Assembly: GCA_016719405.1 (NCBI GenBank)
Contig: JADJZE010000018.1
Span: 62,001 to 126,000 of the forward strand
Origin: Candidatus Aalborgicola lynettensis
GTDB taxonomy: Bacteria > Pseudomonadota > Gammaproteobacteria > Burkholderiales > Burkholderiaceae_C
DNA: 64,000 nucleotides
Reading direction: 5' to 3'
In this document: positions 16,573 to 27,961 of the stretch, piece by piece
How the letters are laid out: each line of letters opens with the position of its first letter
How positions within the stretch are numbered: position 1 is the stretch's first letter
Position numbers and translations under genes: made by a program
The notes under the pieces: model-generated
What the model saw: the letters and a program-made list of their open reading frames with translations, nothing else
What the model was told of the DNA's origin: nothing
The model's database searches: none

Positions 16573-16588
16573 GTGTACATATGTACTT
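16573..16588. promoter_or_regulatory. GTGTAC inverted site 1
   Basis: GTGTAC-ATAT-GTACTT contains the perfect palindrome GTACATATGTAC. A related site lies 107 bp further on; both precede the 16738 gene. Confidence 0.45.
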
Positions 16589-16679
16589 TTATGCATTGAT
16601 GATTTTTCTATATGAATCAATAACTTACTTTAGCAATTAGAACAAGCGCTCCATTATTGGAAACGGCTATGGACTTATG

Positions 16680-16695
16680 GTGTACAACCGTACAC
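16680..16695. promoter_or_regulatory. GTGTAC inverted site 2
   Basis: GTGTAC-AACC-GTACAC, perfect 6-bp arms with 4-bp spacer, 42 bp before the 16738 start. Same half-site and spacing as site 1, so the two may bind one regulator. Confidence 0.5.
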
Positions 16696-16737
16696 AATAC
16701 AAATACACCCATTGCAGCCTTAAAAACGGAGACCACC

Positions 16738-17217
16738 ATGACCACCCGCACCCCTGCCAGCAAAACGGCCAAACCCGCTGCCAGTGCAGCCACCAAGACC
16801 GCTAAAACACCGGCCAAAACAGTGACCAAAACCGCCGCCAAAGCGCCTGCGGAGGCGGGCACAACACGGGTTTCACCGGGCAGCACCAAGGCCGAGCCCT
16901 CGCTGCGCTTTCACCACTCCAAAGCCTTGCGCGCGCGCAGTGATGCGGTGCTCAGTGCGCTGGAAAAGTCCCCCACAGATGCCCGCCACGGCGCTGCGGT
17001 TGCCGATTTGGTGGCGGCCCTGGTCGAGGCCGGCATGGACTACTACTTTTTGCGCGCCTTGCAGTTGGCCAAGGTGGGCTTCATCAAGGAGCAGTCGGCC
17101 CGCCTGGGGGTATCCGGCGCCACCCAGCTCATCAACTCGGTCTGCCGCAAATTCATCGTCAGCATGGACGCCACACAACTGCAGGCCGTGGCCGCCCACA
17201 TGCGCAGCCTGGCCTGA
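16738..17217 (+). CDS. Basic-tailed small protein, function unknown
   Basis: The 159-residue protein starts with about 50 residues of Lys/Ala/Thr/Pro repeats (KTAKPAASAATKTAKTPAK), like the histone H1-like tails of bacterial nucleoid or PHA-granule proteins. A compact helical domain follows (about 55-159; LRFHHSKALRARSDAVLSAL, MDYYFLRALQLAKVGFIKEQ). No family is firmly recognised. The tail suggests DNA or polyanion binding, which is inference. ATG at 16738 follows ACGGAGACC. An alpha/beta hydrolase gene lies 68 bp downstream on the same strand and may be co-transcribed. Confidence 0.7.
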   Translation: MTTRTPASKTAKPAASAATKTAKTPAKTVTKTAAKAPAEAGTTRVSPGSTKAEPSLRFHHSKALRARSDAVLSALEKSPTDARHGAAVADLVAALVEAGMDYYFLRALQLAKVGFIKEQSARLGVSGATQLINSVCRKFIVSMDATQLQAVAAHMRSLA

Positions 17218-17285
17218 GTGCACGCGCGCGCGGCGCGCCACTGGCAACACACCCCCACCGTACCCCACCCGGAAAAAGGTCATCC

Positions 17286-18548
17286 ATGAAAAAACGGCAC
17301 GTCCATTGGTCCGATTTGCACGGCTACAGCCGCCTGGTGATTGACGCCACCCTGGGCGTAACCGACCTGGTGGAGGCCATGCACCTCAATATCCTGCAAT
17401 TCCCGGCGCCGTTCGCCACATCACGCGCCCGCCGCGGCCCGCACACCCACGGCCCCGTGGACAAGGTGGTACGCAAAACCACCGGCCTGGTTTATGGCGC
17501 AATCCGGCGTGTGACCCATGCGGTGGCGGACGGCCTGGACCTGGCACTGGGGCGGCTGCAACCGGAAATCGAGCATGTGCACTCCACCAAGGAACGTGCT
17601 GCGCTGATTTCCATACTCAACGGCGTATTGGGTGACCACATGGCCCGGCGCAACAATCCGCTGACCCTCACCATGGGCTGGTGGCAGGACGGCAAACCGC
17701 TGGCCATGAGCCCGCAAGCCCTGGCCAAGGCCTTGCCAGAGGCCCGGGGGCGTATTCTGGTCATGCTGCACGGGCATTGCATGAACGAGATGCAATGGGC
17801 CACCAGCAGCGGCCACAACCACGCCACCGCACTGGCGGGCGCCCATGGTTGCACCCCCATGATGCTGCGCTACAACAGCGGTCTGCACATCTCCCAAAAC
17901 GGGCGCGCACTGGCCGATCAGCTGGAACAGTTGGTCAAAGCCTGGCCGGTTCCGGTGCAGGATCTGTGCATCGTGGGTTACAGCATGGGTGGCCTGCTGG
18001 CGCGCAGCGCGTTCCATTACGGCGCCTTGGCGCAGCACAGCTGGATGCCCATGGTGTACAAGCTGATTTTTGTGGGCACACCGCACCACGGCTCCATGCT
18101 GGAGCAGGCTGGCAACCTGGTGGACATTGCGCTGGAAGTAAGCCCTTATTCGGAGGCCCTGGCCCGCCTGGGCAAGATCCGCAGTGCCGGTACCACCGAT
18201 CTGCGCCATGGCAACCTGCTCGACGAGGACTGGACCGGGCGCGACCGTTTTGCCCGCAGTGCCGACCCGCGCCAACCCGTGCCCCTGCCGCAGCACGTGC
18301 AGTGCTACGCCATTGCCGCCATGATTGCCAGGGAGCACAACAACTTCAGCGCCAGGCTGGTGGGCGACGGGCTGGTGCCGCTCAAAAGCGCGCTCGGCCA
18401 GCACCCGGAACGCAAACGCGCCCTGCACTTCCCGCCCGGGCACCAAAAGGTGTTCTACGGCATGACGCACCTGGGCCTGCTCGACAGCCAGGCGGTGTGT
18501 GCGCAGATGCAGCAGTGGCTTGCCGCACCGGGCCCGGCTGCCGAATAA
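17286..18548 (+). CDS. Alpha/beta hydrolase, lipase/esterase-like
   Basis: The 420-residue protein has an alpha/beta-hydrolase core from about residue 155: ILVMLHGHCMNEMQW (oxyanion region), nucleophile elbow IVGYSMGGLLARSA (Ser about residue 237), FVGTPHHGSMLEQAG, an acidic residue in LVGDGLVPLKSALG and the catalytic His in GMTHLGLL. The arrangement resembles lipases with PGAP1-like loops. The first 150 residues (DLVEAMHLNIL, VYGAIRRVTHAVADGLDLAL) form a helical region. No signal peptide is seen, so it is probably cytoplasmic. The substrate is unknown. The neighbour is the basic-tailed protein. Confidence 0.82.
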   Translation: MKKRHVHWSDLHGYSRLVIDATLGVTDLVEAMHLNILQFPAPFATSRARRGPHTHGPVDKVVRKTTGLVYGAIRRVTHAVADGLDLALGRLQPEIEHVHSTKERAALISILNGVLGDHMARRNNPLTLTMGWWQDGKPLAMSPQALAKALPEARGRILVMLHGHCMNEMQWATSSGHNHATALAGAHGCTPMMLRYNSGLHISQNGRALADQLEQLVKAWPVPVQDLCIVGYSMGGLLARSAFHYGALAQHSWMPMVYKLIFVGTPHHGSMLEQAGNLVDIALEVSPYSEALARLGKIRSAGTTDLRHGNLLDEDWTGRDRFARSADPRQPVPLPQHVQCYAIAAMIAREHNNFSARLVGDGLVPLKSALGQHPERKRALHFPPGHQKVFYGMTHLGLLDSQAVCAQMQQWLAAPGPAAE

Positions 18549-18589
18549 TGCTGCCGGGTGGAGGTGGGATTTTTATGGGTCGAATAGGG

Positions 18590-18640
18590 CATTTGCGCGC
18601 GTCTGGTATGCGCAGGCAGCTACAAAAGTAATAGCATCTG
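18590..18640 (-). repeat. Dispersed AGCAGCTAT repeat, copy 5
   Basis: CATTTGCGCGCGTCTGG, then GCGCAGGCAGCTACAAAAG and ATAGCATCTG: a full-length intergenic copy. Confidence 0.72.
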
Positions 18641-18792
18641 TGGCGGCGTGACCGATGGATTGCGGAAGAACGGTACCCGGCATTCCAACCGTGGTGTACC
18701 CGTGCACACCGCCGCACCGCGGCACCACAGAGACCCAAAAGCGCACTTGCCCGGGCGTGCCACGTCGGTGCCCACCCCGGGCTTACCCCGGG

Positions 18793-18821
18793 TTTACCGG
18801 CACCACGTCTGCGCGTATAGT
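18793..18821 (+). promoter_or_regulatory. Sigma70-like promoter of GlpV-like gene 1
   Basis: TTTACC (18793-18798), 17-bp spacer, TATAGT (18816-18821), ending 57 bp before the chosen start. Confidence 0.5.
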
Positions 18822-18878
18822 GGCCAAAAAGCATTGCCCCTTGGAGCGGGCATGGCATGGAACAACGAGGCCAACAAG

Positions 18879-20599
<1,721 letters not shown>

Positions 20600-20603
<4 letters not shown>

Positions 20604-22879
20604 ATACGCCCGCCGGCGCCTTGAATACCCTGTCGCGCACGCGCTGGGCGCTGCTCTTGTTCGCCGTGCTGGCAACCCTGGCGATACTGGGGCAAACGCT
20701 GTGGGCCATTGCGCAGGACAAACAGCAAACCCTGAACTCCGAAACCACCAACGGCCTGGTGGCCGTGCGCCTGCTGGAAGAACATGCCAGCCAGACGCTG
20801 CAGGATGCTGTGCACACCCTGGACCGGGTGGCACGCGCCATTCAGCTCAGCCCGCACGCCGATGACCCCACCGCCATCCGTAACCTGGTCGCCACGCACG
20901 ACATCAGCCACAGCCGCCATTTGAAAGCGCTGCAGTACGTCACCCCCGAAGGCATTAGCTGGATCAGTTCCCCCGACTACCCCACCCACCAGTCCAACGC
21001 CTCGTACCGCAACCATATCCAGTACCTGTTGCACCACCCCACTTTCCACGGCGCCCTGGTGGGGCGCCCCTATGCCAGTGCCTATGACAGCCAATGGGTG
21101 ATTCCCGTGGCACGCACCCTGTACAACCTGAACGACCAGCCGGTGGGCGTCATCAGTGTGGACATTCGGCTGTCGTACTTTGGCGCGCTGTACTCCCGGG
21201 TAGCGAAAGAAAACAACGCCAGCGTGACCCTGGTGTCGGACGAGGGCTTCATTCTGGCGCGATCGCCATTTGAGGCCCGTTACGTCGACCGCGACGTACC
21301 CGACTCGGTGCAGAAGGACTATTTGCGTCGCCCCGCGGCAGAGGGCTCTTTCAGCGACGATACGTTTCTCGATGACGACGAGGGCACCAAGCTCTATACC
21401 TACCGCAAGCTCGCGGGTTTTCCCATCACCACCGTGTACGCACGCGAAGTCGTGAGCATTCTGGCATCCTGGGAGCGGCGCACCCTGGAGCGTATTTTGC
21501 TGGCCACGCTGACCATCGTCCTCATCGCTGCACTGAGTCACTTTTTGCTGTCCTACATACGCCGTTTGCAAAAAACACAAATTTCGCTGCGCGAGAGCGA
21601 AAGCAAGTTCATGGGGCTTTTCATGCAGTCGCCTACGCCGTCCTTTCTGGTCAACTTCCGGGACGGGCGCTTTGTTGAGGTCAACGACGCCTGGCTAACA
21701 CTGTTTGAATTCGAACGCAGCGAAGTTCCTGGACGCACCGGACTGGAGCTCGGAATATGGATTGACGCCAGCGAGCGTGAGAAACTGATGCAAACCCTGC
21801 TCAGGGGCGACACCTTGGTGCGCGAAGAAGTTCAGCTGCGCAGCAAGTCCGGCAATGCAATGGCCTGCATCATGTCCGGGCGCACCTTTGAAGCCGGCTC
21901 CGATCGCCTCATCATTTTCAGCCTGATCGACGTGACGCGCCAACGCGCTGTCGAGCAGGAAATCCGCGACATGAACCTGCAGCTGGAACGCCGTGTACAG
22001 GCCCGCACTGAAAAACTCGAAATTGCCAACCGCGATCTCAGCGCCGCGCTGGCCTCCGTACATGCCATGCAAAACGAGCTGGTGCGGTCGGAAAAAATGG
22101 CCGCACTGGGCTCTTTGGTGGCGGGCGTGGCCCATGAGTTAAACACCCCTATTGGCAACAGCGTCACAGTGGGCAGCGCCATGCAGGAATACGTGCGCGA
22201 CCTCTCCAGCACCATGGAAAAAGGCGAGTTGCGCCGCTCCACCTTGCAGGCGTTTATTGAGCAGGCCACACGGGGCACCGAAATCCTGATGCGCTCACTG
22301 ACCCGCGCCAGCCAGCTCATCCGCAGTTTCAAACGGGTGGCGGTGGACCAGTCCAGTGACCAGCGCCGCAGGTTTGACTTGCAGACCACGCTGCGTGAGG
22401 TGTGCCTGACGCTGGAGCCGATGTACAAAAACAAACCGTACCAGCTCACACTGGACTTGCCCGACGAAGCCTCCATGGACGGCTACCCCGGCGCCCTGGG
22501 GCAACTCATTACCAACTTTGTCAGCAACGCCTTGCAACACGGTTTTGAGGGGCGTGACCACGGCACCATGCACCTGCAGGCCACGGTGCGGCCGGGCGGA
22601 CACGTGGCACTGCATTTCAGCGACGACGGTGTGGGCATGAACGAAGAAACCCGCAGACGGGTGTTTGACCCCTTCTTCACCACCAAACTGGGGCAAGGCG
22701 GCTCCGGTCTGGGTATGAACATCGCCTACAACATCGTGCATGAAGTCCTAGGGGGCAGCATTGAAATCACCTCCAGCCCCGGCGCAGGCACCCACATCAT
22801 GGTGGACTTGCCCCTGACCGCGCCGCAGGCACCGCACATCGCTGACGAGCGCAGCGACTCCATCCACGCCGCTTCGTAG
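20600..22879 (+). CDS. Membrane sensor histidine kinase with periplasmic Cache-like domain and PAS
   Basis: The 759-residue protein has TM1 (about 16-36), a long periplasmic region (about 37-306) resembling a double Cache domain (WISSPDYPTHQSNASYRNH; SVTLVSDEGFILARSP), TM2 (about 307-330), a PAS domain (about 345-460), a coiled linker, a HisKA-like helix with VAGVAHELNTPIGN (His about 511) and a HATPase with NFVSNALQHG, FSDDGVGMNEE and FFTTKLGQGGSGLGM. It overlaps the GlpV-like gene by 4 bp, so the binding protein probably presents its ligand to the periplasmic domain. No response regulator lies beside it. The kinase core is related to the receiver-kinase at 32677-33972. Confidence 0.9.
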
Positions 22880-22933
22880 CCCGGTGGCAGGGCGACGGGG
22901 CGTTCCGTCACCTCAGCGCACACGCCGCAGGAC

Positions 22934-23563
22934 CTATTGTTGAATCACATCCGCCCCAGCGGGTGGCTTGAACTGAAAGCTGCTGGGCTCCAGCGCCACA
23001 TTGGCCTGGAAGGCCTGGAAACTCAGGCTGGATTTCTGGCCAAAGCTGTCCACGATATCGAGCTGGGCCAACATACCAGCGCGAAAACCGACCCGCACAC
23101 TTTGCAATGCACTGTCTTTGGCCTTGGGCGTGGCAAGCACCCACTCCACGCCAGATTGCTGGCCGTCGGACACCAGATAAAAATCCGTCTGCAACGCACG
23201 CAAATCGGGGGCTGAGGCGATCAACGCCGCCGGTGTGGCGCCCAGGGCCTGCGCCTGCTTGCGCCCGGTAACCTGGTTCAGATCCACGTCGTACAGCCAC
23301 AGGGTTTGCCCGTCGGCCACAATGGTTTGCGCGAACGGTTTTTTGTAGATGAACCTGAATCGGCCAGGGCGTGCAAACTCAAACGTGCCGTTAGAGGTCT
23401 TGGCACGAGCCAACTGCCCTTCTTTGGCAGGCACCGTCACCACCTGGGTGAAATCGGTGCGCCCGGTTTTCACCGTCCTGATGAAATTTTCAAGGCTTTC
23501 CAGGCCTGCAGCGCAGGCTGGACAAGCGCAAGCAGCTATTAAAAGTGTAGCAAATAGTTTCAT
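22934..23563 (-). CDS. lolA: Outer-membrane lipoprotein carrier protein LolA
   Basis: The 209-residue periplasmic chaperone shuttles lipoproteins from LolCDE to LolB. It has a signal peptide (to about CPACAA, residue 19) and the LolA fold with GTFEFARPGRFRFIYKKPF, DGQTLWLYDVDLNQVT and a C-terminal FQFKPPAGADVI. Codons 3-17 of the signal peptide coincide with a dispersed repeat copy, and the resulting LLIAACAC is nearly the same as in the small exported protein at 3510-3992. It follows ftsK, as in many betaproteobacteria, but a pair of REP-like repeats separates them. Confidence 0.92.
   Translation of the reverse strand: MKLFATLLIAACACPACAAGLESLENFIRTVKTGRTDFTQVVTVPAKEGQLARAKTSNGTFEFARPGRFRFIYKKPFAQTIVADGQTLWLYDVDLNQVTGRKQAQALGATPAALIASAPDLRALQTDFYLVSDGQQSGVEWVLATPKAKDSALQSVRVGFRAGMLAQLDIVDSFGQKSSLSFQAFQANVALEPSSFQFKPPAGADVIQQ
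23512..23553 (-). repeat. Dispersed AGCAGCTAT repeat, copy 6 (in lolA signal peptide)
   Basis: CGCAGGCTGG, then CAAGCGCAAGCAGCTATTAA and GTGTAGCAAA. Lies inside the 5' end of lolA in frame. Confidence 0.75.
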
Positions 23564-23571
23564 ATTAATCG

Positions 23572-23613
23572 GTTGGGGTCAGAGCACATTTGCTACGCAA
23601 AGTGGTCTGACCC
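23572..23613. repeat. GGGGTCAGA palindromic repeat, unit 1
   Basis: Begins GTTGGGGTCAGAGCACATT and ends GCAAAGTGGTCTGACCC. The ends GGGTCAGA and TCTGACCC are inverted. A second similar unit starts 59 bp later. REP-like. Confidence 0.7.
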
Positions 23614-23630
23614 GCAATGTTTCAGAACCA

Positions 23631-23672
23631 GTTGGGGTCAGGACACATTCACTGAGCAAAGTGGTCTGACCC
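23631..23672. repeat. GGGGTCAGA palindromic repeat, unit 2
   Basis: Begins GTTGGGGTCAGGACACATT and ends GCAAAGTGGTCTGACCC. Direct repeat of unit 1 with a few changes, placed between the ftsK stop and lolA start. Confidence 0.7.
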
Positions 23673-23680
23673 ACAAGAAC

Positions 23681-25987
23681 TTACTCTGCACGGGCAGGCA
23701 CCAAAATGTCGCGCTGGCCGCTGGTGCTCATGCTGCTGACCAAGCCCGCCTTTTCCATGTCTTCTACCAGCCGGGCGGCGCGGTTGTAGCCAATCTTCAG
23801 GTGCCGCTGCACCAGGGAGATGCTGGCCTTGCGGTGTTTGAGCACCACTTCCACTGCCTGGTCGTACATGGGGTCTTTTTCACCGCTGGCACCCCCGTCC
23901 ACACCGGGCTCGCCGTCGCCATCGACCGTGCCGCCTTCGAGCACGCCGTCGATGTAATTGGGTTCGCCCTGGCTCTTGAGGTAACTCACCACGCGGTGCA
24001 CCTCTTCGTCACTGACAAAGGCGCCGTGCACACGGATCGGCAGTCCGGTGCCACTGGCCATGTACAGCATGTCGCCCATACCCAGCAAGGCTTCGGCACC
24101 CATCTGGTCCAGGATGGTGCGGCTATCAATCTTGGAGCCGACCGAGAAGGCAATGCGGGTGGGAATATTGGCCTTGATCAGGCCGGTAATCACATCCACG
24201 CTGGGGCGCTGGGTGGCCAGAATCAGGTGGATACCGGCCGCGCGGGCTTTTTGTGCCAGGCGGGCAATCAGCTCTTCAATCTTTTTGCCAATCACCATCA
24301 TCAGGTCGGCCAGCTCGTCAATCACCACCACAATGTGGGGCAGGCGCTGCAGGGGCTCGGGGTCTTCGGGGGTCAGGCTGAAGGGGTTGTAGATGAATTC
24401 GCCTTTGGCCTTGGCTTCGTCAATCTTGACGTTGTAGCCTGCCAGATTGCGCACACCCATCTTGCTCATGAGTTTGTAGCGTTTTTCCATTTCGGCCACG
24501 CACCAAGTCAGGCCATTGGAGGCCTGCTTCATGTCGGTCACCACCGGGCACAGCAGGTGCGGAATACCCTCGTAGACCGACATTTCCAGCATCTTGGGGT
24601 CGATCATGAGCAGGCGCACATCATGGGCTTCGGCCTTGTACAACAGGCTCAGGATCATGGCATTGATACCCACCGACTTGCCCGAACCGGTGGTACCGGC
24701 CACCAGCACGTGCGGCATCTTGGCCAGGTCGGCAACGATGGGGTTGCCCACAATGTCCTTGCCCAGGCCCATGGTCAGCATGGATTTGGCTTCGTTGTAG
24801 ACCTGCGAGCCCAGAATTTCGGACAACTTGATGCTTTGGCGCTTGGCGTTGGGCAACTCCAGCGCCATGTAGTTCTTGCCGGGAATGGTTTCCACCACCC
24901 GGATGGACACCAGGCTCAAACTGCGTGCCAGGTCTTTGGCGAGGCCCACAATTTGCGAACCCTTGACGCCGGTGGCGGGCTCGATTTCGTAGCGGGTAAT
25001 GACCGGCCCCGGCTGGGCCAACACCACACGCACTTCGACGCCGAAGTCCTTGAGCTTTTTCTCGATCATGCGGCTGGTCATTTCCAGCGTTTCGGGGGCC
25101 ACGGTTTCCTGGCGCAACTGCGCGCCATCGAGCAGGTTGACCTGCGGCAGCTTGCTGTCGGGCATGTCGGTGAACAGGGGCTTCTGACGCTCCTTGGCTA
25201 CCCGCTTGCTGGGTGGCACATCAATGACAACCGGCTCGATGGCGACCGGCTTGGGGTGGTGAATTTCAATTTCTTCCCGCTCTTCGAGCAGAATTTCTTC
25301 GCGCTCGCGTACCGCCAGTTGCCCCATTTCGCGGTCGTGTGCACGTTCGCGCTGTGCACGCCGGGCCTGCACTTGACCATCCATCCAGGCCCCCAGTTTT
25401 TCAGCAACCTGCATCCAGGAAAAACCGAACACCAATGCCGCGCCAATGACACCCAAGGCAATCGACACCAGCCCCGAGCCGACAAACCCCAGCCACTTGA
25501 CACCGATGGGCCCCAACCAATGCCCCAACGCACCACCGCTGTGATCGGGTAAATAGGCCTCCAGACGGTACAACCGTGCCCACTCCAGCGTGGTGCTGGC
25601 GTACAGCAACAAAGCCATGCCAAACCAGAACACCCACCGGCGTGGGATGACCGCACTGGCATCGTCGCGCAGCCGTTTGGCCAGCAAAGTCAGCCATAAC
25701 CGAACCGCTACGGCCACACACCACCATACCGAAAAACCGAACACGAAGTAGCTCAGGTCAGCCACCCAGGCGCCCAGGCGCCCCACCCGGTTGAGCACTG
25801 GCAAATCCGCGCCCGACGTGGACCACGCCGCGTCCTGCGGGGCGTAGGTGAGCAGGGCCACCAGCCACAGCACCAGCCCCACAAATCCCACAATCAGGGT
25901 AATTTCATTGGCAAAACGCCCCATGCCCGCAGGCGCAGCGGTGGGCTTGGACGGAGTCGAGCGAAGGGTATTGAGGGAATAAGTCAT
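23681..25987 (-). CDS. ftsK: DNA translocase FtsK
   Basis: The 768-residue septal DNA pump has about four N-terminal membrane helices (about 22-170), a charged linker (RAQRERAHDREMGQLAVRER), an alpha domain, the RecA-like motor with Walker A AGTTGSGKS (about residue 432) and Walker B VVVIDELADLM, and the C-terminal gamma winged helix (MYDQAVEVVLKHRKASISLV) that reads KOPS sites. ATG at 25987 is chosen over 26050 because the longer start adds an unrelated tail. It pumps chromosome dimers to XerCD/dif during division. lolA lies downstream, crp/fnr-type regulator upstream. Confidence 0.94.
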   Translation of the reverse strand: MTYSLNTLRSTPSKPTAAPAGMGRFANEITLIVGFVGLVLWLVALLTYAPQDAAWSTSGADLPVLNRVGRLGAWVADLSYFVFGFSVWWCVAVAVRLWLTLLAKRLRDDASAVIPRRWVFWFGMALLLYASTTLEWARLYRLEAYLPDHSGGALGHWLGPIGVKWLGFVGSGLVSIALGVIGAALVFGFSWMQVAEKLGAWMDGQVQARRAQRERAHDREMGQLAVREREEILLEEREEIEIHHPKPVAIEPVVIDVPPSKRVAKERQKPLFTDMPDSKLPQVNLLDGAQLRQETVAPETLEMTSRMIEKKLKDFGVEVRVVLAQPGPVITRYEIEPATGVKGSQIVGLAKDLARSLSLVSIRVVETIPGKNYMALELPNAKRQSIKLSEILGSQVYNEAKSMLTMGLGKDIVGNPIVADLAKMPHVLVAGTTGSGKSVGINAMILSLLYKAEAHDVRLLMIDPKMLEMSVYEGIPHLLCPVVTDMKQASNGLTWCVAEMEKRYKLMSKMGVRNLAGYNVKIDEAKAKGEFIYNPFSLTPEDPEPLQRLPHIVVVIDELADLMMVIGKKIEELIARLAQKARAAGIHLILATQRPSVDVITGLIKANIPTRIAFSVGSKIDSRTILDQMGAEALLGMGDMLYMASGTGLPIRVHGAFVSDEEVHRVVSYLKSQGEPNYIDGVLEGGTVDGDGEPGVDGGASGEKDPMYDQAVEVVLKHRKASISLVQRHLKIGYNRAARLVEDMEKAGLVSSMSTSGQRDILVPARAE

Positions 25988-26063
25988 GTGGAAAATCTGT
26001 CTGGCAAGCTTACCCGAAGCCCTTGGCTGCAAAGCCGTGCCGCCACACATTGGGGCAGCAACC

Positions 26064-26738
26064 TCAACGGGGCATATTGCGGCGCTCTACAACACGAATA
26101 ACGCCTTGATCGAGCGTCTTGATAAAGCCCTGCTCTTCAAATTCTTTCATCACGCGGCTGACCATTTCGCGCGATGCACCCACCATTTTTGCCAAATCCT
26201 GGCGTGAAATTTTGTCGCGAATCAGCAATTCGCGGTTTTCACTGGAAACGGCCAAATCCAGCAACACGGTTGCGACGCGCCCGTAGACACCCATCAAAGC
26301 CAAAGAGCCAATTTTTCTGTCCGCGCTACGCAGGCGCTGCACAAGGCCGCGCATCACGGATAACGCCACTGCAGCGTTTTCACCCACGCAGCGCAAAAAA
26401 TCCTCGCGCCCCAGAATCAGGACGTCGGTCTGTACCTCGGTGGTGACGGTTGCCGAATGAGCCTCGCCATCAATCAGACTCATCTCGCCCACGTAATCGC
26501 CCGCATGCAGGGTCGCCAGGATGACTTCGCCGCCTTTATGGTCTCCCATGACAACACGTGCCCGCCCTGAAAGAATGATGTAGATCGCATCGGTGGTCTT
26601 GCCCTCTTCAATTACCGACTCACCGCGCTTGTAGCGCTTCTTGCTCACCGCAGCGGCAACCAACTGGGCTTGTGCGGGCGACAACACTTCAAACAAGGGC
26701 ACGCGCCGAATCAACTCGAGATTGCTCACTATTGACAT
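26064..26738 (-). CDS. Crp/Fnr family transcriptional regulator
   Basis: The 224-residue protein has an N-terminal cyclic-nucleotide-binding beta-roll (about 12-125; ESVIEEGKTTDAIYIILSG, GDYVGEMSLIDGEAHSATV) and a C-terminal Crp-type winged helix with KISRQDLAKMVGASREMVSR. The GEMSLIDGEAHSATV segment resembles the nucleotide pocket of Crp, but the usual Arg/Ser phosphate-contacting pair is only partly present, so the ligand is uncertain. No Fnr-type Cys cluster is seen. It is transcribed away from trxB. Confidence 0.9.
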   Translation of the reverse strand: MSIVSNLELIRRVPLFEVLSPAQAQLVAAAVSKKRYKRGESVIEEGKTTDAIYIILSGRARVVMGDHKGGEVILATLHAGDYVGEMSLIDGEAHSATVTTEVQTDVLILGREDFLRCVGENAAVALSVMRGLVQRLRSADRKIGSLALMGVYGRVATVLLDLAVSSENRELLIRDKISRQDLAKMVGASREMVSRVMKEFEEQGFIKTLDQGVIRVVERRNMPR

Positions 26739-26891
26739 TCAATTGCTTCCAGTAATGCGCCAGGACGATTCTTACAATGGTACCGTCCACTCCACTGTTC
26801 CGCCAGACGCAGCGCGGCTGTATATTGAAATGGGCTGCTTCGCCCCGAAATGTACACGCCCGGGCTCTGAATTTACTCATAAAGGTTACAC

Positions 26892-27842
26892 ATGTCTTCT
26901 ACCAAACACGCCAAAGTCCTGATTTTGGGCTCTGGCCCGGCCGGCTACACCGCAGCGGTATACGCTGCACGCGCCAATCTGAATCCGGTGCTGGTCACCG
27001 GCATGTCCCAGGGTGGTCAGTTGATGACTACCACCGAGGTCGATAACTGGCCTGCCGACGTGGAAGGGGTACAGGGCCCGGACCTGATGCAGCGTTTTCT
27101 GCAACACGCCGAGCGTTTCAAGACGGAAATCATCTTTGACCATGTGAACGCGGTCGATCTGTCCAAGCGCCCCTTCACCCTGAACGGCGACAGCGGTCAG
27201 TACACCTGCGACGCCCTGATTGTTGCCACGGGTGCTTCGGCCAAATACCTGGGCCTGCCGTCGGAAACCGCGTTCATGGGGCGCGGCGTATCGGGTTGTG
27301 CGACCTGTGACGGATTTTTTTACCGTGACCAGACCGTGTGTGTGGTCGGCGGCGGCAACACAGCCGTGGAAGAAGCGCTGTACCTGTCCAACATTGCCAG
27401 CAAGGTGGTCCTGGTACACCGGCGCGACAAATTCAAGGCTGAACCCATTCTGATTGACAAACTGATGGACAAGGTGGCGGCGGGCAAAATTGAACTCAAG
27501 ACTTTTTGCACCCTGGAGGAGGTGCTGGGCGACGCATCTGGTGTCACCGGCATCCGTGTCAAAAGCACCACGAATGGAACGACCGAGGACATTGCACTCA
27601 CCGGTTGCTTCATTGCCATTGGCCACGCCCCCAACACCGAAATTTTCCAGGGTCATTTGACGCTGGAAAACGGTTACATCGTCACGCAGGGCGGTCTCAA
27701 GGGTTTCGCCACCCAAACGTCGGTTCCGGGCGTATTTGCCGCCGGTGACGTGCAGGACCATGTCTACCGCCAAGCCATTACCAGCGCCGGCACAGGTTGT
27801 ATGGCGGCGCTGGATGCACAACGATTTCTGGAACAGGAATGA
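26892..27842 (+). CDS. trxB: Thioredoxin reductase
   Basis: The 316-residue NADPH-dependent flavoenzyme reduces thioredoxin. Visible are the N-terminal FAD motif ILGSGPAGYTAAVYAAR, the redox-active CATC in GCATCDGFFYRDQ (about residues 136-139), the NADPH motif VVGGGNTAVEEALYLSN and the C-terminal FAD block GVFAAGDVQDHVYRQAITSA. Length is normal. It is divergent from the Crp/Fnr gene. Confidence 0.96.
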   Translation: MSSTKHAKVLILGSGPAGYTAAVYAARANLNPVLVTGMSQGGQLMTTTEVDNWPADVEGVQGPDLMQRFLQHAERFKTEIIFDHVNAVDLSKRPFTLNGDSGQYTCDALIVATGASAKYLGLPSETAFMGRGVSGCATCDGFFYRDQTVCVVGGGNTAVEEALYLSNIASKVVLVHRRDKFKAEPILIDKLMDKVAAGKIELKTFCTLEEVLGDASGVTGIRVKSTTNGTTEDIALTGCFIAIGHAPNTEIFQGHLTLENGYIVTQGGLKGFATQTSVPGVFAAGDVQDHVYRQAITSAGTGCMAALDAQRFLEQE

Positions 27843-27961
27843 ATCTGACCGTTGCGCGAAGTCCCGATTGACGGGCGTAGTGTTTCGATGCACCATGTGC
27901 CGACCCGATCATCGTTGGCGGGGTAGGTTCTAGGCCTTTATCCGTAAGGGGCGTGGTGTCG

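Larger units (their letters stand above)
18549..18878. other. Intergenic region upstream of GlpV-like gene 1
   Basis: 330 bp containing dispersed repeat copy 5 (18590-18640), a GGGTTTACC-like direct repeat around 18775-18798 and a sigma70-like promoter (18793-18821). No gene is supported. Confidence 0.55.

Noticed and set aside
23573..25552. Long open frame of 659 codons antisense to ftsK
   Set aside because: It mirrors the high-GC ftsK gene, its translation is His/Gln/Gly-rich and family-free, and ftsK is certain on the other strand.
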